Source: Algoriphagus sp. (GTDB taxonomy: Bacteria > Bacteroidota > Bacteroidia > Cytophagales > Cyclobacteriaceae). From it: a stretch of DNA of 64,000 bases. The notes below the pieces were generated by a model. The model had not been told where the DNA came from, did no database searches, and saw only the letters and a list, made by a program, of their open reading frames with translations. Position numbers and translations under genes: made by a program. The stretch covers positions 62,001-126,000 of the forward strand of contig JANQWS010000090.1 in the NCBI GenBank assembly GCA_030729785.1. Direction: 5' to 3'. Shown here in pieces: positions 54,898 through 64,000 of the stretch; positions within the stretch are counted from its first letter, which is position 1, and every line of letters starts with the position of its first letter.

Positions 54898-57699
54898 ATG
54901 ACATTGCCCAGTACCCCGGTCACCCAGGACATAGATTCACTCGATCCGAAGAACTTTATTTTGATCAAGAATGCACAGGTCAACAACCTGAAGCACCTCA
55001 GCGTGGCCATACCTAGAAATGCCTTTGTGGTCATCACGGGTTTGTCAGGTTCAGGAAAGTCCTCCTTGGCCTTTGATACACTTTTTGCAGAGGGGCAACG
55101 GATGTATGTGGAGAGCTTGAGCTCCTATGCACGGCAGTTTTTGGGAAGAATGGAAAAGCCCGAGGTGGAGTACATCAAAGGGGTAGCTCCGGCCATTGCC
55201 ATCCAGCAAAAAGTAAGTACCAAAAACCCCCGCTCAACAGTCGGTACAACCACCGAAATCTACGATTACCTGAAACTCCTCTTTGCTCGTGTCGGTAAAA
55301 CCTTTTCTCCCGTTTCTGGAAAAGAGGTCAAGCACCATACCGTGAGCGACATCGTTGATTTTGTCCATTCCTTTGAGGAAGGGTCCAAAGTGATGATTTC
55401 TTGTCCGCTCCAACCTTCTGGAGAGCGCAAACTTGAAAAGGAACTCGAGCTCTTACTGCAAAAAGGCTATACCCGCGTTTTGAGAAACGGAGAGGTGCTG
55501 GTTCTAGAAGAGATTTTGGCTCAGCCAAAAATCGAAAAAGGAAGCTATGAAATACTAATCGACCGCTTGACGGTACAAAAAGAAGTAGAGGACAACCAAT
55601 TTCGGATGGCCGATTCCATCCAAACTGCTCTTTTTGAAGGGCATGGAAACTGTAAAATCATCCTTCCTGGTCAAGAAACACGTTCATTTTCGGACCGATT
55701 TGAATTGGATGGAATGTCCTTTGAACTTCCCTCTGTCAATTTCTTCTCCTTCAACAATCCCTACGGAGCCTGTAAGCGCTGTGAGGGCTTTGGAACCGTC
55801 TTGGGCATCGACCAAGACCTAGTCATTCCCGACAAGGAACTGTCGGTATACGAAGGTGCGATTGCTCCCTGGAGAGGAGAAAGTGGAAAAGGCTGGTTGG
55901 AACCGCTCTTGAAAAAAGGAATTGATTTTGATTTCCCCATTCACCGGGCCTACCAGGACCTTAGCGAGAAAGAAAAATCCCTACTTTGGACAGGAAATTC
56001 GTATTTCCGGGGACTCCATGATTTCTTTGAAGACCTGGAGACCAAGACTTACAAAATCCAATACCGCGTCATGCTTTCTCGATTTCGGGGACGTACTGCC
56101 TGCCCGGATTGCCGAGGGACACGATTGCGAAAAGACGCCTCTTACGTGCAGTTTGGGGGCAAATCCATTACCGACTTGGTATTGATGCCCATTGAAGATG
56201 CCCTCCACTTCTTCCAAACAATACAACTCGCTGCGCACGAGGCGAAATTAGCCAATCGCCTACTGAAGGAAATCACCAGTCGTTTGGAGTTTATGCACCA
56301 AGTAGGCCTAGGCTACCTGACCCTCAACCGACTTAGTTCCAGCCTTTCAGGAGGAGAATACCAGCGAATCCGATTGGCTACCTCCCTAGGATCTGCTTTG
56401 GTAGGCTCCATGTATATTTTGGACGAGCCCAGCATTGGACTACATCCACGGGATACGGATCGACTGATTGAGGTATTGAAGGCTCTTAAAGCTCTGGGTA
56501 ACACCGTCATTGTGGTTGAGCACGAGGAAAAAGTAATGCGAGCCGCTGACCAAATCATAGACATTGGTCCCGAGGCAGGCATAAAAGGCGGAGAATTGCT
56601 GTTTCAAGGGAGTATTGAAGCACTTATTGCGAATGGCACGACTTACACAGCGAAATACCTGCGTGGAGAGGAAAAAATATTTACCAAGACCGGCAATCGT
56701 GCCTGGAAAGACGCCATCTGGATCAAGGGTGCGCGCGAAAACAACTTGAAAAACCTATCGGTACAATTCCCTTTAAATACCCTCACCGTTATAACTGGCG
56801 TTTCCGGATCAGGGAAGTCTACCTTGGTCAAAAAAATTCTTTATCCGGCATTAGGAAAGGTTTTGGGAACGGTCCTAGAGGAAACGGGCAAGTATGATAA
56901 GTTGGAAGGGGATTTCAAAAAGGTCACGCAAGTCGAATTTGTCGACCAAAACCCTATCGGAAAATCTTCGCGCTCCAACCCTGTCACTTACGTAAAGGCC
57001 TACGACGTCATTCGAACCCTCTTTTCAGAGCAAGCCCTTTCAAAACAAAGAGGCTACAAGCCTGCTTTCTTCTCCTTCAATGTAGATGGAGGCCGCTGTG
57101 AGGCCTGCCAGGGAGAGGGAATTGTGACGGTAGAAATGCAGTTTATGGCGGACATCCACCTCACCTGCGAATCCTGCAAGGGGAAGCGCTTCAAGAATGA
57201 AATCTTGGAAGTCACCTACAAAGACAAAAATATCTCAGAGGTGCTGGGCATGACCATTGATGAAGCGATCGAATTTTTCAAAGAAAAGGCCCAGTTGATC
57301 AATCGCCTGCTTCCGCTACAGGAGGTGGGATTGGGCTACATTGGCATGGGTCAGAGCTCGAATACCCTCTCAGGTGGCGAGGCACAGCGGGTAAAGCTGG
57401 CTTCCTTCCTTGGCAAAGGGGGAACCAAATCAGGCGATCATATCCTCTTTATCTTTGATGAGCCTACCACGGGATTGCATTTTCACGACATCAGCAAGCT
57501 TTTACACAGTATCAATGCCCTCATTGACCAGGGTCACTCCGTACTCATCATCGAACACAATACCGAGGTGATCAAATGTGCAGATTGGGTAATTGACTTG
57601 GGTCCTGAGGGAGGAAATAAAGGCGGTCAACTGACCTTTGCAGGTACTCCTGAAGACTTGGCTAAGGAGAAGGGGAATTTTACGGGAATGTATTTATAG
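54898..57699 (+). CDS. uvrA: Excinuclease ABC subunit UvrA
   Basis: 'VITGLSGSGKSSLAFDTLFAEGQRMYVESLSSYARQFLGRMEKP', zinc-finger Cys motifs 'CKRCEGFG', 'CPDCRGTRL', 'CEACQGEG', 'SLSGGEYQRIRLA', 'TLSGGEAQRVKLA'. Confidence 0.97.
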   Translation: MTLPSTPVTQDIDSLDPKNFILIKNAQVNNLKHLSVAIPRNAFVVITGLSGSGKSSLAFDTLFAEGQRMYVESLSSYARQFLGRMEKPEVEYIKGVAPAIAIQQKVSTKNPRSTVGTTTEIYDYLKLLFARVGKTFSPVSGKEVKHHTVSDIVDFVHSFEEGSKVMISCPLQPSGERKLEKELELLLQKGYTRVLRNGEVLVLEEILAQPKIEKGSYEILIDRLTVQKEVEDNQFRMADSIQTALFEGHGNCKIILPGQETRSFSDRFELDGMSFELPSVNFFSFNNPYGACKRCEGFGTVLGIDQDLVIPDKELSVYEGAIAPWRGESGKGWLEPLLKKGIDFDFPIHRAYQDLSEKEKSLLWTGNSYFRGLHDFFEDLETKTYKIQYRVMLSRFRGRTACPDCRGTRLRKDASYVQFGGKSITDLVLMPIEDALHFFQTIQLAAHEAKLANRLLKEITSRLEFMHQVGLGYLTLNRLSSSLSGGEYQRIRLATSLGSALVGSMYILDEPSIGLHPRDTDRLIEVLKALKALGNTVIVVEHEEKVMRAADQIIDIGPEAGIKGGELLFQGSIEALIANGTTYTAKYLRGEEKIFTKTGNRAWKDAIWIKGARENNLKNLSVQFPLNTLTVITGVSGSGKSTLVKKILYPALGKVLGTVLEETGKYDKLEGDFKKVTQVEFVDQNPIGKSSRSNPVTYVKAYDVIRTLFSEQALSKQRGYKPAFFSFNVDGGRCEACQGEGIVTVEMQFMADIHLTCESCKGKRFKNEILEVTYKDKNISEVLGMTIDEAIEFFKEKAQLINRLLPLQEVGLGYIGMGQSSNTLSGGEAQRVKLASFLGKGGTKSGDHILFIFDEPTTGLHFHDISKLLHSINALIDQGHSVLIIEHNTEVIKCADWVIDLGPEGGNKGGQLTFAGTPEDLAKEKGNFTGMYL

Positions 57700-57837
57700 A
57701 AGGTTGTACGAAGTACTATGTACCAAGTACAATGTAAGGATTCGAATTAAACTACAATTCTGCTATTTAAGGATCTTGGTACATTGTACTTGGTACTTCG
57801 TACAACCTTGATACTTGCTACTTGATACTTGCTACTA
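57700..57837. repeat. GTAC-rich imperfect inverted repeat between uvrA and the quinone oxidoreductase gene
   Basis: AAGGTTGTACGAAGTACTATGTACCAAGTACAATGTA (left) and TTGGTACATTGTACTTGGTACTTCGTACAACCTT (right, inverted), then CTTGATACTTGCTACTTGATACTTGCTAC. Confidence 0.75.
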
Positions 57838-58807
57838 AAAGTACCACTCCCTTCCCCAACATTTTCCGATCCATCAGATCCTGCAAGGCCTGGGGAGCCT
57901 CAGCTAGCGTGTAGCGTTTTCCCACATGCTGCCGAATCTTGCCCTCCTGAATCCAAGCAAGCAGCTGCCGGGTATTTTGAAGACTGGCCTTGGGCTCTAG
58001 CTTGGCAAACTGCCCCCAAAACACCCCCACCACCGAACAGCCCTTCAAAAGGGGAAGATTCATCGGGAGCTGCGGGATTTCCCCATTCGCAAAGCCAACT
58101 ACCAAATAGCGCCCTTTCCAGGCCATTCCACGCAAAGCGGCATCCGAAAATTTTCCCCCAACCGGATCGTAGACCACATCCACTCCCCGTCCTCCGGTCA
58201 ACTCTTTGATTCGCGTTTTCAGGTCCTCCGTTTCGTAATTGATTGTTTCCACCGCCCCCTTCTCTCGGCAAAGGGCTAGTTTTTCTTCCGTAGACGCTGC
58301 CGCAATCACCCGAGCCCCCATCAAAGTACCTAGCTCCACCGCTGCCAAGCCCACTCCGCCTGCTGCCCCCAAAACCAGGAGGGTTTCACCTGCTTGTAGC
58401 TGGGCACGATCTTTCAAGGCATGGTACGAAGTGCCATAAGTATACAAGGTGGTTGCCGCTACCTCAGGAGAAATTCCTTCCGGCAAGGGAAATACCCGAT
58501 CCACATCTACCGCCACTTGTTCGGCAAATCCTCCCCAGCCACAAAGTGCCAAAACAGATTGTCCCACTGCCAGTCCTTCAACCTCATGGCCAATTTCACT
58601 GATGATCCCAGCCACCTCTCCTCCGGGTGAAAAAGGGAGTTGGGGTTTAAACTGGTACTTATTCTGAATAATTAGCACATCTGGAAAATTTACCCCACAG
58701 GCTGCTACGCTGATGACTACCTGCTTGGGCCCCACTACAGGGTTGGCAACCTCGTGCACCTGCAAGGTGTCGGGAAGTCCAAATTGGGTACAAAGAACTG
58801 CTTTCAT
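57818..58807 (-). CDS. NADPH:quinone oxidoreductase-family (zinc-free MDR) protein
   Basis: 'VVISVAACGVNFPDVLIIQNKYQFKPQLPFSPGGEVAGII', 'LLVLGAAGGVGLAAVELGTLMGARVIAAA', 'GRGVDVVYDPVGG'. Confidence 0.93.
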   Translation of the reverse strand: MKAVLCTQFGLPDTLQVHEVANPVVGPKQVVISVAACGVNFPDVLIIQNKYQFKPQLPFSPGGEVAGIISEIGHEVEGLAVGQSVLALCGWGGFAEQVAVDVDRVFPLPEGISPEVAATTLYTYGTSYHALKDRAQLQAGETLLVLGAAGGVGLAAVELGTLMGARVIAAASTEEKLALCREKGAVETINYETEDLKTRIKELTGGRGVDVVYDPVGGKFSDAALRGMAWKGRYLVVGFANGEIPQLPMNLPLLKGCSVVGVFWGQFAKLEPKASLQNTRQLLAWIQEGKIRQHVGKRYTLAEAPQALQDLMDRKMLGKGVVLLVASIK

Positions 58808-58889
58808 GGAGCTTTATTTTTGCCGAAGGCGTGTAAACACAAAAGAAGGAAAAAAGAAGGAAAATCGGCTCGAAAGGGATAATTTTGAG

Positions 58890-60305
58890 ATGAATTCACC
58901 CCTAAGACTTTCTTCTATGTCTGTAGCCTCCTACCTAGAAAAAAATAAAGACCGCTTTTTGCAAGAACTGATTGACCTTCTCCGCATCCCTTCGGTGAGC
59001 GCGGACCCAAAATTCAAGGGAGAGGTGGTCGCAGCAGCCAATTTTGTCAAAAATTCCTTGGAAAAAGCAGGTGCAGATCTAGTTGAAATTTGTGAAACCC
59101 CAGGCTTTCCAATCGTCTACGGAGAAAAAATAATCGACCCCGCACTGCCTACTGTATTGGTCTACGGCCACTACGATGTACAGCCTGCAGATCCCTACGA
59201 ACTCTGGGACTCACCCCCTTTCGAGCCAATCTTGAAGAAAACGGCCATCCACCCTGAGGGAGCTATTTTTGCCCGAGGCGCAGCAGACGATAAGGGGCAG
59301 TTCTACATGCACATCAAGGCTTTCGAGTCGATGATGGCTACCAGCGATCTTCCCTGCAATGTCAAGTTTATGATCGAAGGAGAAGAGGAAATTGGCTCAG
59401 ACAACCTGGACAAATTTGTGCTGGCCAACAAGGAGCGGCTCAAGGCAGACGTCATCTTGATTTCGGATACCCATATGATCGGTATGCAAGATCCCTCCAT
59501 CACAGTGGGTCTGCGCGGCATGGCCTACATGGAGGTGGAGGTGACTGGCTCCAACCGTGACCTGCACTCCGGTACTTATGGGGGTGCAGTAGCCAACCCA
59601 ATCAATGTGCTTTGCAAAATGATTGCTTCGCTTAAGGACGAAAACGAGCACATCACCCTCCCTGGCTTTTATGAAAAAGTGCAAGAGCTTAGTGCGGCTC
59701 AACGTCAGCGCCTCAACGAAGCCCCTTTTGATCTTTCCGAGTACAAAGGGAAGTTGGACATTCAAGAAGTTCATGGAGAAAAAGGCTACACGACCATCGA
59801 GCGAGTGGGTATCCGTCCTACGCTAGATGTCAATGGGATTTGGGGAGGCTACACCGGGGAAGGCGCTAAGACCGTCCTTCCTTCCAAGGCTTTTGCCAAG
59901 ATTTCCATGCGCTTGGTTCCTGATCAAGATTGGCACGAAATCGCCACCCTTTTTGAAAATCATTTCAAGGCCATTGCTCCTGCATCAGTGAGCGTCAAGG
60001 TAAAAGCACACCACGGTGGCGCACCAGCAGTGGTCTCCGATTCTTCCCTAGGCTACCAAGCAGCAGAAGCGGCCATGGAGGAAACCTTCGGCAAAAGACC
60101 AATTCCTACCCGAGAAGGGGGCTCCATTCCGATCGTAGCCCTCTTTCAAAAAGAGTTGGGTTCTGATCCGATCCTATTTGGTTTTGGACTTGACACAGAT
60201 GCTTTGCACTCTCCCAATGAGCACTATGGGGTAAAAAACTACCTGATTGGTATCGAAACCATTGCTGCCTTTTTTAGGCACTTTAGCACCCTACATGGAC
60301 GTTGA
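58890..60305 (+). CDS. M20-family dipeptidase
   Basis: 'LLRIPSVSADPKFKGEVVAAANFV', 'VLVYGHYDVQPADPYELWDSPPFEP', 'FARGAADDKGQFYMHIKAFESM', 'FMIEGEEEIGSDNL', 'DLHSGTYGG'. Start set downstream of the overlap with the minus-strand gene. Confidence 0.93.
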   Translation: MNSPLRLSSMSVASYLEKNKDRFLQELIDLLRIPSVSADPKFKGEVVAAANFVKNSLEKAGADLVEICETPGFPIVYGEKIIDPALPTVLVYGHYDVQPADPYELWDSPPFEPILKKTAIHPEGAIFARGAADDKGQFYMHIKAFESMMATSDLPCNVKFMIEGEEEIGSDNLDKFVLANKERLKADVILISDTHMIGMQDPSITVGLRGMAYMEVEVTGSNRDLHSGTYGGAVANPINVLCKMIASLKDENEHITLPGFYEKVQELSAAQRQRLNEAPFDLSEYKGKLDIQEVHGEKGYTTIERVGIRPTLDVNGIWGGYTGEGAKTVLPSKAFAKISMRLVPDQDWHEIATLFENHFKAIAPASVSVKVKAHHGGAPAVVSDSSLGYQAAEAAMEETFGKRPIPTREGGSIPIVALFQKELGSDPILFGFGLDTDALHSPNEHYGVKNYLIGIETIAAFFRHFSTLHGR

Positions 60306-60380
60306 TTTCATTTTTCTACGATGAAGAAAAGGAAACCTTACCAACCTATTTTCTGTTACCCCAGGCAAACCCAGTAGTTT

Positions 60381-62486
60381 ATGAATCGCTTCCAAAAAAA
60401 TAGTTTTCTACTCCTTGCACTTGTGCTATTGCTCAGCACTTCGGCAAAGGCGCAGTTGGTCAAGCCGCCGGTATGGAACATCCGCCTTGAAGACAACAGT
60501 TTGCGTGTTGGGGACGAAGCAACTGTCGTATTGGAAGCGCAGATTCCCTTGGGATGGTATGTGTATTCCAACGATTTCGATAAAAGCCTAGGGCCCTTGT
60601 TGACCGAATTTATTCCTGCCCCCTCGACAGATTTTTCGGTGGCGGGAAAGCTTCGAGCGATCCAACCCAAAAAGAAATACGACGAGGTTTGGGAAGGAGA
60701 TGTGACCTTTTTTATAGGCAAAGGGCGCTTTGAGCAGCCCGTCAAATTGCTCAGTACCGCAGGAAAAGTTACTGGCTCCTTGGAATACCAAATGTGCTCG
60801 GACCTGACCGGGCAATGCATCAATTACGAGTTAGACATCGAATTGCCATTTACGGCAACAGAAAGTCCAGCCATCGTGGAGGAAGACCTTCAAAAAGAAG
60901 CAAGCTCCAGAGATACTAGTTTACTTGAAAAGGACCTGCTTCCCAACACCTCCACTAGTGAAGAAATTATTCCAGAAGAAACAATTGCAAAAGTAGCCGC
61001 TCCTGAAGAGGTCCCCACCACGAATATGTTTGCTGGGGATGAAGAAACGGCTTCACTTTGGGGCTTTATGGTGCTGGCCTTCTTAGCTGGTCTAGCCGCG
61101 CTGCTGACGCCTTGCGTCTTTCCAATGATCCCAATGACGGTGAGCTTTTTTACCGGAAGATCCAAAACACGATCTGAAGGCATTCGCCAGGCATTTATCT
61201 ACGGCATTTCGATTATCGGTATTTACACCGTTGCAGGCACTGCTGTTGCAGCCATCCAGGGGCCAGAGTTTGCCAACTGGCTAGCCACTCACTGGGTACC
61301 GAATGTGTTTTTCTTTGGCATATTTGTGGTATTTGCCTTGGCTTTTTTGGGGATGTTTGAACTGACTCTACCCTCGAGTTTTGTAAATAAAATAGATGCA
61401 AAAGCAGAAAAAGGAGGGCTTGGAGGAGTCTTCTTTATGGCCTTTACCTTGGTGTTGGTCTCTTTTTCGTGTACAGGTCCCATTGTAGGTTCTATCCTGA
61501 TTTCTTCTGCAGGAGGAGAACTCGTGAAACCTGTCTTGGGCATGTTTTCTTTTGGCTTGGCCTTCGCCATTCCATTTACCCTATTTGCCATTTTCCCCGA
61601 ATGGATGCAACGCCTCCCCAAATCTGGGGGCTGGCTGAATACGGTAAAAGTGGTGTTGGGCTTTCTGGAATTGGCCTTGGCCTTCAAATTCCTTTCCATT
61701 GCCGACCTCGTCTACCACTGGGGAATCTTGGATCGAGACGTGTTCTTGGCGATTTGGATCGTAATTTTCTCCGCCTTGGGACTGTACCTCTTGGGAAAAA
61801 TCATACTTCCGCACGACTCCAAAATGGAGCATTTGGGCGTACCTCGCTTGCTGTTGGCGTTGCTTACCTTTGTCTTTGTCGTCTACATGATCCCAGGACT
61901 TTGGGGAGCACCGCTCAAATTGTTGAGCGGCTATTTGCCGCCCCTGACTACCCAACAGTTTCGCTTCAATGGGGCCGGGGCAAGTGATACTACCTCCACT
62001 TCCACAGAGACCGTCCTTTACGGTGACTTACTCAAAATCCCCCACGGCATCCCTGGGTACTTCGACTACGAGCAAGCCCTTGCCGCTGCCAAACGAGAGG
62101 GGAAACCGCTTTTGATTGACTTTACAGGACATGGCTGTGTCAACTGCCGTAAGATGGAGGAAAATGTATGGGTGGATCCCCAAGTATTGAAACGACTAAA
62201 AGAGGACTATGTAATGGTGGCCTTGTACATCGACGAGCGACTGGAACTCCCCGAGAGCAAATGGTATACCTCCAGCTACGACGGCAAGGAGAAAAAGACC
62301 CTAGGAAAGCAAAACGCCGACTTCCAGATCACCCGGTTCAACAACAATGCCCAGCCGTATTATGTCATCTTGGACCACCAAGAGCAATTGCTAGCCACCC
62401 CTAGAGGCTATAATACAGACATTGCTGCATTTGTGGATTTTTTAGATGAGGCCAGAGCTAAGTTCAAAACTGAAAAACCCTACTAA
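60381..62486 (+). CDS. DsbD-family thiol:disulfide interchange protein (cytochrome c biogenesis TM domain plus C-terminal thioredoxin-like domain)
   Basis: N-terminal DsbD-alpha-like region, 'AALLTPCVFPMIPMTVSFFTGRS', 'VLVSFSCTGPIVGSIL', thioredoxin-like 'LLIDFTGHGCVNCRKMEENVW'. Confidence 0.92.
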   Translation: MNRFQKNSFLLLALVLLLSTSAKAQLVKPPVWNIRLEDNSLRVGDEATVVLEAQIPLGWYVYSNDFDKSLGPLLTEFIPAPSTDFSVAGKLRAIQPKKKYDEVWEGDVTFFIGKGRFEQPVKLLSTAGKVTGSLEYQMCSDLTGQCINYELDIELPFTATESPAIVEEDLQKEASSRDTSLLEKDLLPNTSTSEEIIPEETIAKVAAPEEVPTTNMFAGDEETASLWGFMVLAFLAGLAALLTPCVFPMIPMTVSFFTGRSKTRSEGIRQAFIYGISIIGIYTVAGTAVAAIQGPEFANWLATHWVPNVFFFGIFVVFALAFLGMFELTLPSSFVNKIDAKAEKGGLGGVFFMAFTLVLVSFSCTGPIVGSILISSAGGELVKPVLGMFSFGLAFAIPFTLFAIFPEWMQRLPKSGGWLNTVKVVLGFLELALAFKFLSIADLVYHWGILDRDVFLAIWIVIFSALGLYLLGKIILPHDSKMEHLGVPRLLLALLTFVFVVYMIPGLWGAPLKLLSGYLPPLTTQQFRFNGAGASDTTSTSTETVLYGDLLKIPHGIPGYFDYEQALAAAKREGKPLLIDFTGHGCVNCRKMEENVWVDPQVLKRLKEDYVMVALYIDERLELPESKWYTSSYDGKEKKTLGKQNADFQITRFNNNAQPYYVILDHQEQLLATPRGYNTDIAAFVDFLDEARAKFKTEKPY

Positions 62487-62605
62487 ATCTATTTTCCTTG
62501 GCTTCGTTTTTACCTTATTAGTAGGTTGTTTTTAATTTCGATACAACAGTGGGGACCCAAAGACACACCATTCAAAAATTGGACTCTGATTAATTATATC
62601 CCTAG

Positions 62606-62650
62606 AAAAAAAGAAAGCACTCGTTTCTAAATAGAAATGAGTGCTTTTAG
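62606..62650. terminator. Bidirectional intrinsic terminator
   Basis: AAAAAAAGAAAGCACTCgTTTCTaaatAGAAAtGAGTGCTTTT. Confidence 0.8.
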
Positions 62651-62668
62651 GTAAATGGGGAGGGAAAT

Positions 62669-63445
62669 TTATTTTTGAATTTTGGTATACGTTTTTTTAT
62701 TTATTTCATTGGTAGTGCTATTAGTAATCGTCTGAGTAAACCCTGAATCTGTGCGTTCTATCGTAATAGGATAAATACCGGTTATTCCCTCCATATTTGA
62801 GTCCTCCAATACCTCAGTAACTTCATCACCATTAACCGTAATTTTACCTTGACCGACGTAATTGTTAACGGATCCATCCTGACTTATGGATTGAGCTCCC
62901 CACAAAAATTCACCTTTTGAAATCATCTTAAATTCATGATACGTAGTTTCAGAAGTATCACCCTCGGCAATATTCACTGATTTTGTCAATCGATAAAGAC
63001 CGTCCAAATCACTCGCTTCATTAACTTTATTTCTTTCATACGCTTCGTCAAGCTTCCAAACTTCACCATCAGCTAATACCATCTCATCAATAATCTGCCT
63101 GTATCCGTTATCGGTCATTTCTATTCTAAGCATAAAATCACTTCCTGCCGAGTCAGGATTGCTCGTCAGTGTTTGTTCTGTTAGCATATCCTCATTAATT
63201 GAATAAGTCCCAGCAGAAAACGCCACAGTACTATCTCCTCTAAACCCTATAAACATCCAATGCTGATTTGTAAAAATTTTTATTTGTTTTGCAACCGCCA
63301 AATCAGAAGCTAAGCTATCTCCCAAATAAAATTCTTGGCTAGATAACGTATAATTTCCTTCTACATTTATGTCTACCTTTTCTTTAGAACAAGCAAATAC
63401 AGACAATAAAAGAACTACTAAAACCAACTTTTCTACCTTTTTCAT
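62669..63445 (-). CDS. Lipoprotein of unknown function
   Basis: Lipobox 'LVLVVLLLSVFACSKEK'; beta-rich, lipocalin-like repeats of 'NYTLSSQEFYLGD'. Confidence 0.75.
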   Translation of the reverse strand: MKKVEKLVLVVLLLSVFACSKEKVDINVEGNYTLSSQEFYLGDSLASDLAVAKQIKIFTNQHWMFIGFRGDSTVAFSAGTYSINEDMLTEQTLTSNPDSAGSDFMLRIEMTDNGYRQIIDEMVLADGEVWKLDEAYERNKVNEASDLDGLYRLTKSVNIAEGDTSETTYHEFKMISKGEFLWGAQSISQDGSVNNYVGQGKITVNGDEVTEVLEDSNMEGITGIYPITIERTDSGFTQTITNSTTNEINKKTYTKIQK

Positions 63446-64000
63446 AATTAAATGTTTAAATTATTATAAATAATTAAGCTAATTAAATTTATTATTTTTT
63501 TGTTTTTTTGAAATTTTTTCTCCAAAAATTTAATTTAAATAGTTGATTATTAATCCTTAACATTAAATTTCACCAACATTTATGTATTGCTTTTTCTAAT
63601 ATTATTGGATGGATTTTAGGGGAATCTAGGTTTATCAGCTAGAAATAATTGATCGTATCCTTTAAATTAAGCTGATTCTAGCTAATCCTAAATTATTTGT
63701 AAACTCTATTAGTATTAATGTTCATGAAAATACTAATTGATTTTTAATTAATCAATAAAGAAAGTTGATTCTAAACTTTAATGTAAATCTATCGGCAAAA
63801 AAATAATTATATTAATTATACTAATTATTATATTCAATTAGACATACACAAGTTGACAAGATGTTAAATTCATCCAGCTTCCAAAAATTTTTTCAAATTA
63901 TCTAATCGAAGTAGAGTCTAATTTGTCTTTAATTAATTAGACATCGGAAAAGTTTAAAAACAATACGCTTATTTCAAGGAGAAAATGCTCTTAAAATTGA

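Noticed and set aside
61469-61987. 172-aa plus-strand ORF inside dsbD
   Set aside because: Out-of-frame reading of the DsbD membrane domain.

Overview
This 64-kb window looks like Bacteroidota chromosome. A Cyclobacteriaceae/Algoriphagus-like origin is inferred from gene content and protein style and was not tested. It is densely coding, mostly with housekeeping and metabolic genes: anmK, nhaD, tag, aroE, a DUF368 transporter, a phosphosulfolactate synthase homolog, hflX, dgt, ribD, msrC-like, dxs, scpA, a murF-alr fusion, a ClC channel, M14/M20/M28 peptidases, DASH cryptochrome, pnuC with an NR-kinase-like gene, uvrA, and dsbD. I saw no rRNA, tRNA, CRISPR array or transposase. The main non-routine content is: (1) an apparently complete eboABCDEF cluster (about 50.0 to 43.2 kb, minus strand), a widespread but poorly understood metabolite-traffic system; (2) a TPP riboswitch on the minus strand (about 33256-33336) upstream of a lone TonB-dependent receptor; (3) a solitary Fic protein gene with an N-terminal inhibitory-type motif, a C-terminal winged-helix-like region, a dense array of CTTTACATA/TATGTAAAG half-sites directly upstream, and mosaic repeat clusters on both sides; (4) several dispersed intergenic repeat families, including a roughly 120-bp family with one copy between eboE and eboF. 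All product names come from reading motifs and from family knowledge; no database search was possible.
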